Of a stretch of 64,000 nucleotides of DNA, positions 25,291 to 37,579 are shown in pieces; position 1 is the stretch's first letter, and each line of letters begins with the position of its first letter. Origin of the DNA: Serripes groenlandicus (taxonomy: Eukaryota > Mollusca > Bivalvia > Cardiida > Cardiidae); contig JASEVX010000116.1 of assembly GCA_031761405.1 (NCBI GenBank), positions 496,001-560,000 on the forward strand, written 5' to 3'. The position numbers were made by a program, and so were the translations under genes. Below the pieces are notes generated by a model. The model was not told the DNA's origin. It saw nothing but the letters and a program-made list of their open reading frames with translations, and ran no database searches.

Positions 25291-25339
25291 TTCTGTGGTG
25301 TCTTGTTCTGTGGTGTCTTGATTTCTGTGGTGTCTTGAT
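25291..25339. repeat. Linker variant 15+17+17, unit 56
   Basis: Third occurrence of the allele seen at 1825-1873 and 12403-12451. Confidence 0.88.
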
Positions 25340-26216
25340 ATCTGCAGCCAGCCCGCGTTCCAGTAGAATATATATGAAATGGAGACACGGAGAATCGAGT
25401 TAGACAGTGGTCAATTGCACGGCGGTTTTCGTTAGGTCGGGGCCTAACACTTAACGATTACGAGTAGAACTAACAGGAGGATACGTTGAAGACATCTACT
25501 GTACTGACAGCTTTGTCAGACCTGCTGCAGTGTTTTGAAATCATAGTGGCGCTGACGCGACACGGTTGAAAACGGCCGTAAAGCCGTTCAAACCTGCTGC
25601 AGGCTTGTGTCGAGTCAATGCTAATACCATTTCAAAGAGGTTACGATTAGAGTAGAACAGAGGGAAGGGACGCGTGTAAGACATATAAGTAAAAGTAAGT
25701 AAATAACGTGAAAAAAGGAGCTCAACTCACCTTTAGGAAGTGATGTACCCGCCGTCGTGTTGTTCTGTGGTGTCTTGATTTCTGTGGTGTCTTGATATCT
25801 GCAGCCAGCCCGCGTTCCAGTAGAATATATATGAAATGGAGACACGGAGAATCGAGTTAGACAGTGGTCAATTGCACGGCGGTTTTCGTTAGGTCGGGGC
25901 CTAACACTTAACGATTACGAGTAGAACTAACAGGAGGATACGTTGAAGACATCTACTGTACTGACAGCTTTGTCAGACCTGCTGCAGTGTTTTGAAATCA
26001 TAGTGGCGCTGACGCGACACGGTTGAAAACGGCCGTAAAGCCGTTCAAACCTGCTGCAGGCTTGTGTCGAGTCAATGCTAATACCATTTCAAAGAGGTTA
26101 CGATTAGAGTAGAACAGAGGGAAGGGACGCGTGTAAGACATATAAGTAAAAGTAAGTAAATAACGTGAAAAAAGGAGCTCAACTCACCTTTAGGAAGTGA
26201 TGTACCCGCCGTCGTG

Positions 26217-26262
26217 TCTTGTGTCTTGTTCTGTGGTGTCTTGATTTCTGTGGTGTCTTGAT
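26217..26262. repeat. Irregular linker, unit 58
   Basis: TCTTGTGTCTTG replaces the usual TTG before two canonical 17-mers (nine extra bases). It is the last two-copy unit before the three-copy blocks, and resembles the unit 3 linker in having a GTGT-rich lead. Confidence 0.82.
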
Positions 26263-27159
26263 ATCTGCAGCCAGCCCGCGTTCCAGTAGAATATATATGA
26301 AATGGAGACACGGAGAATCGAGTTAGACAGTGGTCAATTGCACGGCGGTTTTCGTTAGGTCGGGGCCTAACACTTAACGATTACGAGTAGAACTAACAGG
26401 AGGATACGTTGAAGACATCTACTGTACTGACAGCTTTGTCAGACCTGCTGCAGTGTTTTGAAATCATAGTGGCGCTGACGCGACACGGTTGAAAACGGCC
26501 GTAAAGCCGTTCAAACCTGCTGCAGGCTTGTGTCGAGTCAATGCTAATACCATTTCAAAGAGGTTACGATTAGAGTAGAACAGAGGGAAGGGACGCGTGT
26601 AAGACATATAAGTAAAAGTAAGTAAATAACGTGAAAAAAGGAGCTCAACTCACCTTTAGGAAGTGATGTACCCGCCGTCGTGTTGTTCTGTGGTGTCTTG
26701 ATTTCTGTGGTGTCTTGATTTCTGTGGTGTCTTGATATCTGCAGCCAGCCCGCGTTCCAGTAGAATATATATGAAATGGAGACACGGAGAATCGAGTTAG
26801 ACAGTGGTCAATTGCACGGCGGTTTTCGTTAGGTCGGGGCCTAACACTTAACGATTACGAGTAGAACTAACAGGAGGATACGTTGAAGACATCTACTGTA
26901 CTGACAGCTTTGTCAGACCTGCTGCAGTGTTTTGAAATCATAGTGGCGCTGACGCGACACGGTTGAAAACGGCCGTAAAGCCGTTCAAACCTGCTGCAGG
27001 CTTGTGTCGAGTCAATGCTAATACCATTTCAAAGAGGTTACGATTAGAGTAGAACAGAGGGAAGGGACGCGTGTAAGACATATAAGTAAAAGTAAGTAAA
27101 TAACGTGAAAAAAGGAGCTCAACTCACCTTTAGGAAGTGATGTACCCGCCGTCGTGTTG

Positions 27160-27209
27160 TTCTGTGGTGTCTTGATTTCTGTGGTGTCTTGATTCTGTGG
27201 TGTCTTGAT
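27160..27209. repeat. Linker variant 17+17+16, unit 60
   Basis: Three copies, the last lacking one T; the order differs from the 17+16+17 allele of units 4, 52 and 53. Confidence 0.85.
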
Positions 27210-28106
27210 ATCTGCAGCCAGCCCGCGTTCCAGTAGAATATATATGAAATGGAGACACGGAGAATCGAGTTAGACAGTGGTCAATTGCACGGCGGTTTTC
27301 GTTAGGTCGGGGCCTAACACTTAACGATTACGAGTAGAACTAACAGGAGGATACGTTGAAGACATCTACTGTACTGACAGCTTTGTCAGACCTGCTGCAG
27401 TGTTTTGAAATCATAGTGGCGCTGACGCGACACGGTTGAAAACGGCCGTAAAGCCGTTCAAACCTGCTGCAGGCTTGTGTCGAGTCAATGCTAATACCAT
27501 TTCAAAGAGGTTACGATTAGAGTAGAACAGAGGGAAGGGACGCGTGTAAGACATATAAGTAAAAGTAAGTAAATAACGTGAAAAAAGGAGCTCAACTCAC
27601 CTTTAGGAAGTGATGTACCCGCCGTCGTGTTGTTCTGTGGTGTCTTGATTTCTGTGGTGTCTTGATTTCTGTGGTGTCTTGATATCTGCAGCCAGCCCGC
27701 GTTCCAGTAGAATATATATGAAATGGAGACACGGAGAATCGAGTTAGACAGTGGTCAATTGCACGGCGGTTTTCGTTAGGTCGGGGCCTAACACTTAACG
27801 ATTACGAGTAGAACTAACAGGAGGATACGTTGAAGACATCTACTGTACTGACAGCTTTGTCAGACCTGCTGCAGTGTTTTGAAATCATAGTGGCGCTGAC
27901 GCGACACGGTTGAAAACGGCCGTAAAGCCGTTCAAACCTGCTGCAGGCTTGTGTCGAGTCAATGCTAATACCATTTCAAAGAGGTTACGATTAGAGTAGA
28001 ACAGAGGGAAGGGACGCGTGTAAGACATATAAGTAAAAGTAAGTAAATAACGTGAAAAAAGGAGCTCAACTCACCTTTAGGAAGTGATGTACCCGCCGTC
28101 GTGTTG

Positions 28107-28155
28107 TTCTGTGGTGTCTTGATTTCTGTGGTGTCTTGATCTGTGGTGTCTTGAT
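28107..28155. repeat. Linker variant 17+17+15, unit 62
   Basis: The third copy lacks its first two bases. The unit is in Block IV, next to perfect three-copy linkers. Confidence 0.85.
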
Positions 28156-29051
28156 ATCTGCAGCCAGCCCGCGTTCCAGTAGAATATATATGAAATGGAG
28201 ACACGGAGAATCGAGTTAGACAGTGGTCAATTGCACGGCGGTTTTCGTTAGGTCGGGGCCTAACACTTAACGATTACGAGTAGAACTAACAGGAGGATAC
28301 GTTGAAGACATCTACTGTACTGACAGCTTTGTCAGACCTGCTGCAGTGTTTTGAAATCATAGTGGCGCTGACGCGACACGGTTGAAAACGGCCGTAAAGC
28401 CGTTCAAACCTGCTGCAGGCTTGTGTCGAGTCAATGCTAATACCATTTCAAAGAGGTTACGATTAGAGTAGAACAGAGGGAAGGGACGCGTGTAAGACAT
28501 ATAAGTAAAAGTAAGTAAATAACGTGAAAAAAGGAGCTCAACTCACCTTTAGGAAGTGATGTACCCGCCGTCGTGTTGTTCTGTGGTGTCTTGATTTCTG
28601 TGGTGTCTTGATTTCTGTGGTGTCTTGATATCTGCAGCCAGCCCGCGTTCCAGTAGAATATATATGAAATGGAGACACGGAGAATCGAGTTAGACAGTGG
28701 TCAATTGCACGGCGGTTTTCGTTAGGTCGGGGCCTAACACTTAACGATTACGAGTAGAACTAACAGGAGGATACGTTGAAGACATCTACTGTACTGACAG
28801 CTTTGTCAGACCTGCTGCAGTGTTTTGAAATCATAGTGGCGCTGACGCGACACGGTTGAAAACGGCCGTAAGCCGTTCAAACCTGCTGCAGGCTTGTGTC
28901 GAGTCAATGCTAATACCATTTCAAAGAGGTTACGATTAGAGTAGAACAGAGGGAAGGGACGCGTGTAAGACATATAAGTAAAAGTAAGTAAATAACGTGA
29001 AAAAAGGAGCTCAACTCACCTTTAGGAAGTGATGTACCCGCCGTCGTGTTG

Positions 29052-29102
29052 TTCTGTGGTGTCTTGATTTCTGTGGTGTCTTGATTTCTGTGGTGTCTTG
29101 AT
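29052..29102. repeat. Linker minisatellite, three 17-mers
   Basis: Three perfect copies at 29052-29068, 29069-29085 and 29086-29102. This is the standard linker of Block V. Three copies total 51 bp, so the net frame of a one-copy linker is shifted by 34 bp here and by 17 bp in the two-copy class. Confidence 0.94.
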
Positions 29103-32100
29103 ATCTGCAGCCAGACCCGCGTTCCAGTAGAATATATATGAAATGGAGACACAAGAATCGAGTTAGACAGTGGTCAATTGCACGGCGGTTTTCGTTAGGT
29201 CGGGGCCTAACACTTAACGATTACGAGTAGAACTAACAGGAGGATACGTTGAAGACATCTACTGTACTGACAGCTTTGTCAGACCTGCTGCAGTGTTTCG
29301 AAATCATAGTGGCGCTGACGCGACACGGTTGAAAACGGCCGTAAAGCCGTTCAAACCTGCTGCAGGCTTGTGTCGAGTCAATGCTAATACCATTTCAAAG
29401 AGGTTACGATTAGAGTAGAACAGAGGGAAGGGACGCGTGTAAGACATATAAGTAAAAGTAAGTAAATAACGTGAAAAAAGGAGCTCAACTCACCTTTAGG
29501 AAGTGATGTACCCGCCGTCGTGTTGTTCTGTGGTGTCTTGATTTCTGTGGTGTCTTGATTTCTGTGGTGTCTTGATATCTGCAGCCAGCCCGCGTTCCAG
29601 TAGAATATATATGAAATGGAGACACAAGAATCGAGTTGACAGTGGTCAATTGCACGGCGGTTTTCGTTAGGTCGGGGCCTAACACTTAACGATTACGAGT
29701 AGAACTAACAGGAGGATACGTTGAAGACATCTACTGTACTGACAGCTTTGTCAGACCTGCTGCAGTGTTTCGAAATCATAGTGGCGCTGACGCGACACGG
29801 TTGAAAACGGCCGTAAAGCCGTTCAAACCTGCTGCAGGCTTGTGTCGAGTCAATGCTAATACCATTTCAAAGAGGTTACGATTAGAGTAGAACAGAGGGA
29901 AGGGACGCGTGTAAGACATATAAGTAAAAGTAAGTAAATAACGTGAAAAAAGGAGCTCAACTCACCTTTAGGAAGTGATGTACCCGCCGTCGTGTTGTTC
30001 TGTGGTGTCTTGATTTCTGTGGTGTCTTGATTTCTGTGGTGTCTTGATATCTGCAGCCAGCCCGCGTTCCAGTAGAATATATATGAAATGGAGACACAAG
30101 AATCGAGTTAGACAGTGGTCAATTGCACGGCGGTTTTCGTTAGGTCGGGGCCTAACACTTAACGATTACGAGTAGAACTAACAGGAGGATACGTTGAAGA
30201 CATCTACTGTACTGACAGCTTTGTCAGACCTGCTGCAGTGTTTCGAAATCATAGTGGCGCTGACGCGACACGGTTGAAAACGGCCGTAAAGCCGTTCAAA
30301 CCTGCTGCAGGCTTGTGTCGAGTCAATGCTAATACCATTTCAAAGAGGTTACGATTAGAGTAGAACAGAGGGAAGGGACGCGTGTAAGACATATAAGTAA
30401 AAGTAAGTAAATAACGTGAAAAAAGGAGCTCAACTCACCTTTAGGAAGTGATGTACCCGCCGTCGTGTTGTTCTGTGGTGTCTTGATTTCTGTGGTGTCT
30501 TGATTTCTGTGGTGTCTTGATATCTGCAGCCAGCCCGCGTTCCAGTAGAATATATATGAAATGGAGACACAAGAATCGAGTTAGACAGTGGTCAATTGCA
30601 CGGCGGTTTTCGTTAGGTCGGGGCCTAACACTTAACGATTACGAGTAGAACTAACAGGAGGATACGTTGAAGACATCTACTGTACTGACAGCTTTGTCAG
30701 ACCTGCTGCAGTGTTTCGAAATCATAGTGGCGCTGACGCGACACGGTTGAAAACGGCCGTAAAGCCGTTCAAACCTGCTGCAGGCTTGTGTCGAGTCAAT
30801 GCTAATACCATTTCAAAGAGGTTACGATTAGAGTAGAACAGAGGGAAGGGACGCGTGTAAGACATATAAGTAAAAGTAAGTAAATAACGTGAAAAAAGGA
30901 GCTCAACTCACCTTTAGGAAGTGATGTACCCGCCGTCGTGTTGTTCTGTGGTGTCTTGATTTCTGTGGTGTCTTGATTTCTGTGGTGTCTTGATATCTGC
31001 AGCCAGCCCGCGTTCCAGTAGAATATATATGAAATGGAGACACAAGAATCGAGTTAGACAGTGGTCAATTGCACGGCGGTTTTCGTTAGGTCGGGGCCTA
31101 ACACTTAACGATTACGAGTAGAACTAACAGGAGGATACGTTGAAGACATCTACTGTACTGACAGCTTTGTCAGACCTGCTGCAGTGTTTCGAAATCATAG
31201 TGGCGCTGACGCGACACGGTTGAAAACGGCCGTAAAGCCGTTCAAACCTGCTGCAGGCTTGTGTCGAGTCAATGCTAATACCATTTCAAAGAGGTTACGA
31301 TTAGAGTAGAACAGAGGGAAGGGACGCGTGTAAGACATATAAGTAAAAGTAAGTAAATAACGTGAAAAAAGGAGCTCAACTCACCTTTAGGAAGTGATGT
31401 ACCCGCCGTCGTGTTGTTCTGTGGTGTCTTGATTTCTGTGGTGTCTTGATTTCTGTGGTGTCTTGATATCTGCAGCCAGCCCGCGTTCCAGTAGAATATA
31501 TATGAAATGGAGACACAAGAATCGAGTTAGACAGTGGTCAATTGCACGGCGGTTTTCGTTAGGTCGGGGCCTAACACTTAACGATTACGAGTAGAACTAA
31601 CAGGAGGATACGTTGAAGACATCTACTGTACTGACAGCTTTGTCAGACCTGCTGCAGTGTTTCGAAATCATAGTGGCGCTGACGCGACACGGTTGAAAAC
31701 GGCCGTAAAGCCGTTCAAACCTGCTGCAGGCTTGTGTCGAGTCAATGCTAATACCATTTCAAAGAGGTTACGATTAGAGTAGAACAGAGGGAAGGGACGC
31801 GTGTAAGACATATAAGTAAAAGTAAGTAAATAACGTGAAAAAAGGAGCTCAACTCACCTTTAGGAAGTGATGTACCCGCCGTCGTGTTGTTCTGTGGTGT
31901 CTTGATTTCTGTGGTGTCTTGATTTCTGTGGTGTCTTGATATCTGCAGCCAGCCCGCGTTCCAGTAGAATATATATGAAATGGAGACACAAGAATCGAGT
32001 TAGACAGTGGTCAATTGCACGGCGGTTTTCGTTAGGTCGGGGCCTAACACTTAACGATTACGAGTAGAACTAACAGGAGGATACGTTGAAGACATCTACT

Positions 32101-35100
32101 GTACTGACAGCTTTGTCAGACCTGCTGCAGTGTTTCGAAATCATAGTGGCGCTGACGCGACACGGTTGAAAACGGCCGTAAAGCCGTTCAAACCTGCTGC
32201 AGGCTTGTGTCGAGTCAATGCTAATACCATTTCAAAGAGGTTACGATTAGAGTAGAACAGAGGGAAGGGACGCGTGTAAGACATATAAGTAAAAGTAAGT
32301 AAATAACGTGAAAAAAGGAGCTCAACTCACCTTTAGGAAGTGATGTACCCGCCGTCGTGTTGTTCTGTGGTGTCTTGATTTCTGTGGTGTCTTGATTTCT
32401 GTGGTGTCTTGATATCTGCAGCCAGCCCGCGTTCCAGTAGAATATATATGAAATGGAGACACAAGAATCGAGTTAGACAGTGGTCAATTGCACGGCGGTT
32501 TTCGTTAGGTCGGGGCCTAACACTTAACGATTACGAGTAGAACTAACAGGAGGATACGTTGAAGACATCTACTGTACTGACAGCTTTGTCAGACCTGCTG
32601 CAGTGTTTCGAAATCATAGTGGCGCTGACGCGACACGGTTGAAAACGGCCGTAAAGCCGTTCAAACCTGCTGCAGGCTTGTGTCGAGTCAATGCTAATAC
32701 CATTTCAAAGAGGTTACGATTAGAGTAGAACAGAGGGAAGGGACGCGTGTAAGACATATAAGTAAAAGTAAGTAAATAACGTGAAAAAAGGAGCTCAACT
32801 CACCTTTAGGAAGTGATGTACCCGCCGTCGTGTTGTTCTGTGGTGTCTTGATTTCTGTGGTGTCTTGATTTCTGTGGTGTCTTGATATCTGCAGCCAGCC
32901 CGCGTTCCAGTAGAATATATATGAAATGGAGACACAAGAATCGAGTTAGACAGTGGTCAATTGCACGGCGGTTTTCGTTAGGTCGGGGCCTAACACTTAA
33001 CGATTACGAGTAGAACTAACAGGAGGATACGTTGAAGACATCTACTGTACTGACAGCTTTGTCAGACCTGCTGCAGTGTTTCGAAATCATAGTGGCGCTG
33101 ACGCGACACGGTTGAAAACGGCCGTAAAGCCGTTCAAACCTGCTGCAGGCTTGTGTCGAGTCAATGCTAATACCATTTCAAAGAGGTTACGATTAGAGTA
33201 GAACAGAGGGAAGGGACGCGTGTAAGACATATAAGTAAAAGTAAGTAAATAACGTGAAAAAAGGAGCTCAACTCACCTTTAGGAAGTGATGTACCCGCCG
33301 TCGTGTTGTTCTGTGGTGTCTTGATTTCTGTGGTGTCTTGATTTCTGTGGTGTCTTGATATCTGCAGCCAGCCCGCGTTCCAGTAGAATATATATGAAAT
33401 GGAGACACAAGAATCGAGTTAGACAGTGGTCAATTGCACGGCGGTTTTCGTTAGGTCGGGGCCTAACACTTAACGATTACGAGTGAACTAACAGGAGGAT
33501 ACGTTGAAGACATCTACTGTACTGACAGCTTTGTCAGACCTGCTGCAGTGTTTCGAAATCATAGTGGCGCTGACGCGACACGGTTGAAAACGGCCGTAAA
33601 GCCGTTCAAACCTGCTGCAGGCTTGTGTCGAGTCAATGCTAATACCATTTCAAAGAGGTTACGATTAGAGTAGAACAGAGGGAAGGGACGCGTGTAAGAC
33701 ATATAAGTAATAAGTAAGTAAATAACGTGAAAAAAGGAGCTCAACTCACCTTTAGGAAGTGATGTACCCGCCGTCGTGTTGTTCTGTGGTGTCTTGATTT
33801 CTGTGGTGTCTTGATTTCTGTGGTGTCTTGATATCTGCAGCCAGCCCGCGTTCCAGTAGAATATATATGAAATGGAGACACAAGAATCGAGTTAGACAGT
33901 GGTCAATTGCACGGCGGTTTTCGTTAGGTCGGGGCCTAACACTTAACGATTACGAGTAGAACTAACAGGAGGATACGTTGAAGACATCTACTGTACTGAC
34001 AGCTTTGTCAGACCTGCTGCAGTGTTTCGAAATCATAGTGGCGCTGACGCGACACGGTTGAAAACGGCCGTAAAGCCGTTCAAACCTGCTGCAGGCTTGT
34101 GTCGAGTCAATGCTAATACCATTTCAAAGAGGTTACGATTAGAGTAGAACAGAGGGAAGGGACGCGTGTAAGACATATAAGTAAAAGTAAGTAAATAACG
34201 TGAAAAAAGGAGCTCAACTCACCTTTAGGAAGTGATGTACCCGCCGTCGTGTTGTTCTGTGGTGTCTTGATTTCTGTGGTGTCTTGATTTCTGTGGTGTC
34301 TTGATATCTGCAGCCAGCCCGCGTTCCAGTAGAATATATATGAAATGGAGACACAAGAATCGAGTTAGACAGTGGTCAATTGCACGGCGGTTTTCGTTAG
34401 GTCGGGGCCTAACACTTAACGATTACGAGTAGAACTAACAGGAGGATACGTTGAAGACATCTACTGTACTGACAGCTTTGTCAGACCTGCTGCAGTGTTT
34501 CGAAATCATAGTGGCGCTGACGCGACACGGTTGAAAACGGCCGTAAAGCCGTTCAAACCTGCTGCAGGCTTGTGTCGAGTCAATGCTAATACCATTTCAA
34601 AGAGGTTACGATTAGAGTAGAACAGAGGGAAGGGACGCGTGTAAGACATATAAGTAAAAGTAAGTAAATAACGTGAAAAAAGGAGCTCAACTCACCTTTA
34701 GGAAGTGATGTACCCGCCGTCGTGTTGTTCTGTGGTGTCTTGATTTCTGTGGTGTCTTGATTTCTGTGGTGTCTTGATATCTGCAGCCAGCCCGCGTTCC
34801 AGTAGAATATATATGAAATGGAGACACAAGAATCGAGTTAGACAGTGGTCAATTGCACGGCGGTTTTCGTTAGGTCGGGGCCTAACACTTAACGATTACG
34901 AGTAGAACTAACAGGAGGATACGTTGAAGACATCTACTGTACTGACAGCTTTGTCAGACCTGCTGCAGTGTTTCGAAATCATAGTGGCGCTGACGCGACA
35001 CGGTTGAAAACGGCCGTAAAGCCGTTCAAACCTGCTGCAGGCTTGTGTCGAGTCAATGCTAATACCATTTCAAAGAGGTTACGATTAGAGTAGAACAGAG

Positions 35101-35621
35101 GGAAGGGACGCGTGTAAGACATATAAGTAAAAGTAAGTAAATAACGTGAAAAAAGGAGCTCAACTCACCTTTAGGAAGTGATGTACCCGCCGTCGTGTTG
35201 TTCTGTGGTGTCTTGATTTCTGTGGTGTCTTGATTTCTGTGGTGTCTTGATATCTGCAGCCAGCCCGCGTTCCAGTAGAATATATATGAAATGGAGACAC
35301 AAGAATCGAGTTAGACAGTGGTCAATTGCACGGCGGTTTTCGTTAGGTCGGGGCCTAACACTTAACGATTACGAGTAGAACTAACAGGAGGATACGTTGA
35401 AGACATCTACTGTACTGACAGCTTTGTCAGACCTGCTGCAGTGTTTCGAAATCATAGTGGCGCTGACGCGACACGGTTGAAAACGGCCGTAAAGCCGTTC
35501 AAACCTGCTGCAGGCTTGTGTCGAGTCAATGCTAATACCATTTCAAAGAGGTTACGATTAGAGTAGAACAGAGGGAAGGGACGCGTGTAAGACATATAAG
35601 TAAAAGTAAGTAAATAACGTG

Positions 35622-35647
35622 AAAAAAGGAGCTCAAAAAAGGAGCTC
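35622..35647. repeat. 13-bp tandem duplication beside the A6 run, unit 77
   Basis: AAAAAAGGAGCTC is present twice in direct succession. Together with one extra G in the following linker (near 35726) it gives a 487-bp spacing, the longest in the window. Confidence 0.9.
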
Positions 35648-37106
35648 AACTCACCTTTAGGAAGTGATGTACCCGCCGTCGTGTTGTTCTGTGGTGTCTT
35701 GATTTCTGTGGTGTCTTGATTTCTGGTGGTGTCTTGATATCTGCAGCCAGCCCGCGTTCCAGTAGAATATATATGAAATGGAGACACAAGAATCGAGTTA
35801 GACAGTGGTCAATTGCACGGCGGTTTTCGTTAGGTCGGGGCCTAACACTTAACGATTACGAGTAGAACTAACAGGAGGATACGTTGAAGACATCTACTGT
35901 ACTGACAGCTTTGTCAGACCTGCTGCAGTGTTTCGAAATCATAGTGGCGCTGACGCGACACGGTTGAAAACGGCCGTAAAGCCGTTCAAACCTGCTGCAG
36001 GCTTGTGTCGAGTCAATGCTAATACCATTTCAAAGAGGTTACGATTAGAGTAGAACAGAGGGAAGGGACGCGTGTAAGACATATAAGTAAAAGTAAGTAA
36101 ATAACGTGAAAAAAGGAGCTCAACTCACCTTTAGGAAGTGATGTACCCGCCGTCGTGTTGTTCTGTGGTGTCTTGATTTCTGTGGTGTCTTGATTTCTGT
36201 GGTGTCTTGATATCTGCAGCCAGCCCGCGTTCCAGTAGAATATATATGAAATGGAGACACAAGAATCGAGTTAGACAGTGGTCAATTGCACGGCGGTTTT
36301 CGTTAGGTCGGGGCCTAACACTTAACGATTACGAGTAGAACTAACAGGAGGATACGTTGAAGACATCTACTGTACTGACAGCTTTGTCAGACCTGCTGCA
36401 GTGTTTCGAAATCATAGTGGCGCTGACGCGACACGGTTGAAAACGGCCGTAAAGCCGTTCAAACCTGCTGCAGGCTTGTGTCGAGTCAATGCTAATACCA
36501 TTTCAAAGAGGTTACGATTAGAGTAGAACAGAGGGAAGGGACGCGTGTAAGACATATAAGTAAAAGTAAGTAAATAACGTGAAAAAAGGAGCTCAACTCA
36601 CCTTTAGGAAGTGATGTACCCGCCGTCGTGTTGTTCTGTGGTGTCTTGATTTCTGTGGTGTCTTGATTTCTGTGGTGTCTTGATATCTGCAGCCAGCCCG
36701 CGTTCCAGTAGAATATATATGAAATGGAGACACAAGAATCGAGTTAGACAGTGGTCAATTGCACGGCGGTTTTCGTTAGGTCGGGGCCTAACACTTAACG
36801 ATTACGAGTAGAACTAACAGGAGGATACGTTGAAGACATCTACTGTACTGACAGCTTTGTCAGACCTGCTGCAGTGTTTCGAAATCATAGTGGCGCTGAC
36901 GCGACACGGTTGAAAACGGCCGTAAAGCCGTTCAAACCTGCTGCAGGCTTGTGTCGAGTCAATGCTAATACCATTTCAAAGAGGTTACGATTAGAGTAGA
37001 ACAGAGGGAAGGGACGCGTGTAAGACATATAAGTAAAAGTAAGTAAATAACGTGAAAAAAGGAGCTCAACTCACCTTTAGGAAGTGATGTACCCGCCGTC
37101 GTGTTG

Positions 37107-37579
37107 TTCTGTGGTGTCTTGATTTCTGTGGTGTCTTGATTTCTGTGGTGTCTTGATATCTGCAGCCAGCCCGCGTTCCAGTAGAATATATATGAAATGG
37201 AGACACAAGAATCGAGTTAGACAGTGGTCAATTGCACGGCGGTTTTCGTTAGGTCGGGGCCTAACACTTAACGATTACGAGTAGAACTAACAGGAGGATA
37301 CGTTGAAGACATCTACTGTACTGACAGCTTTGTCAGACCTGCTGCAGTGTTTCGAAATCATAGTGGCGCTGACGCGACACGGTTGAAAACGGCCGTAAAG
37401 CCGTTCAAACCTGCTGCAGGCTTGTGTCGAGTCAATGCTAATACCATTTCAAAGAGGTTACGATTAGAGTAGAACAGAGGGAAGGGACGCGTGTAAGACA
37501 TATAAGTAAAAGTAAGTAAATAACGTGAAAAAAGGAGCTCAACTCACCTTTAGGAAGTGATGTACCCGCCGTCGTGTTG
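37107..37579. repeat. Representative three-copy derived unit (473 bp)
   Basis: This is a consensus unit of the right half. It differs from the 457-bp unit by one extra 17-mer (+17), by CAAG in place of CGGAG after the GGAGACA motif (-1), and by a T-to-C change giving TTCGAA. Everything else in the body appears the same. Confidence 0.94.

Larger units (their letters stand above)
4612..26685. repeat. Block III: mostly 457-bp units with two 17-mers
   Basis: This block holds 48 units (landmarks 4694 to 26311). Most are spaced exactly 457 bp apart, with uninterrupted runs such as 7458-12028, 12500-15242 and 15706-20276. Exceptions are at landmarks 6539, 7458, 12500, 15706, 20746, 23044, 23517, 23990, 24916, 25388 and 26311; all but the 23044 unit differ only in the linker. 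The haplotype is ACACGGAGAATCG with TTTTGAAATC. Odd linkers become more frequent again after about 22.8 kb, before the three-copy blocks begin. Confidence 0.94.
26686..29051. repeat. Block IV: three-copy linkers on the older body haplotype
   Basis: This block holds five units (landmarks 26785, 27258, 27732, 28204 and 28678) spaced 472-474 bp. Linkers have three 17-mers, but the body still has ACACGGAGAATCG and TTTTGAAATC, as in Block III. The third 17-mer was therefore gained before the body changes that define Block V. The last unit has a one-base loss near 28869 (CGTAAGCCG in place of CGTAAAGCCG). Confidence 0.92.

Noticed and set aside
35452..35787. The longest open frame in the window (111 codons, minus strand)
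   Set aside because: It exists only because a 13-bp duplication and a one-base gain in this unit happen to join two frames. The neighbouring near-identical units lack it.
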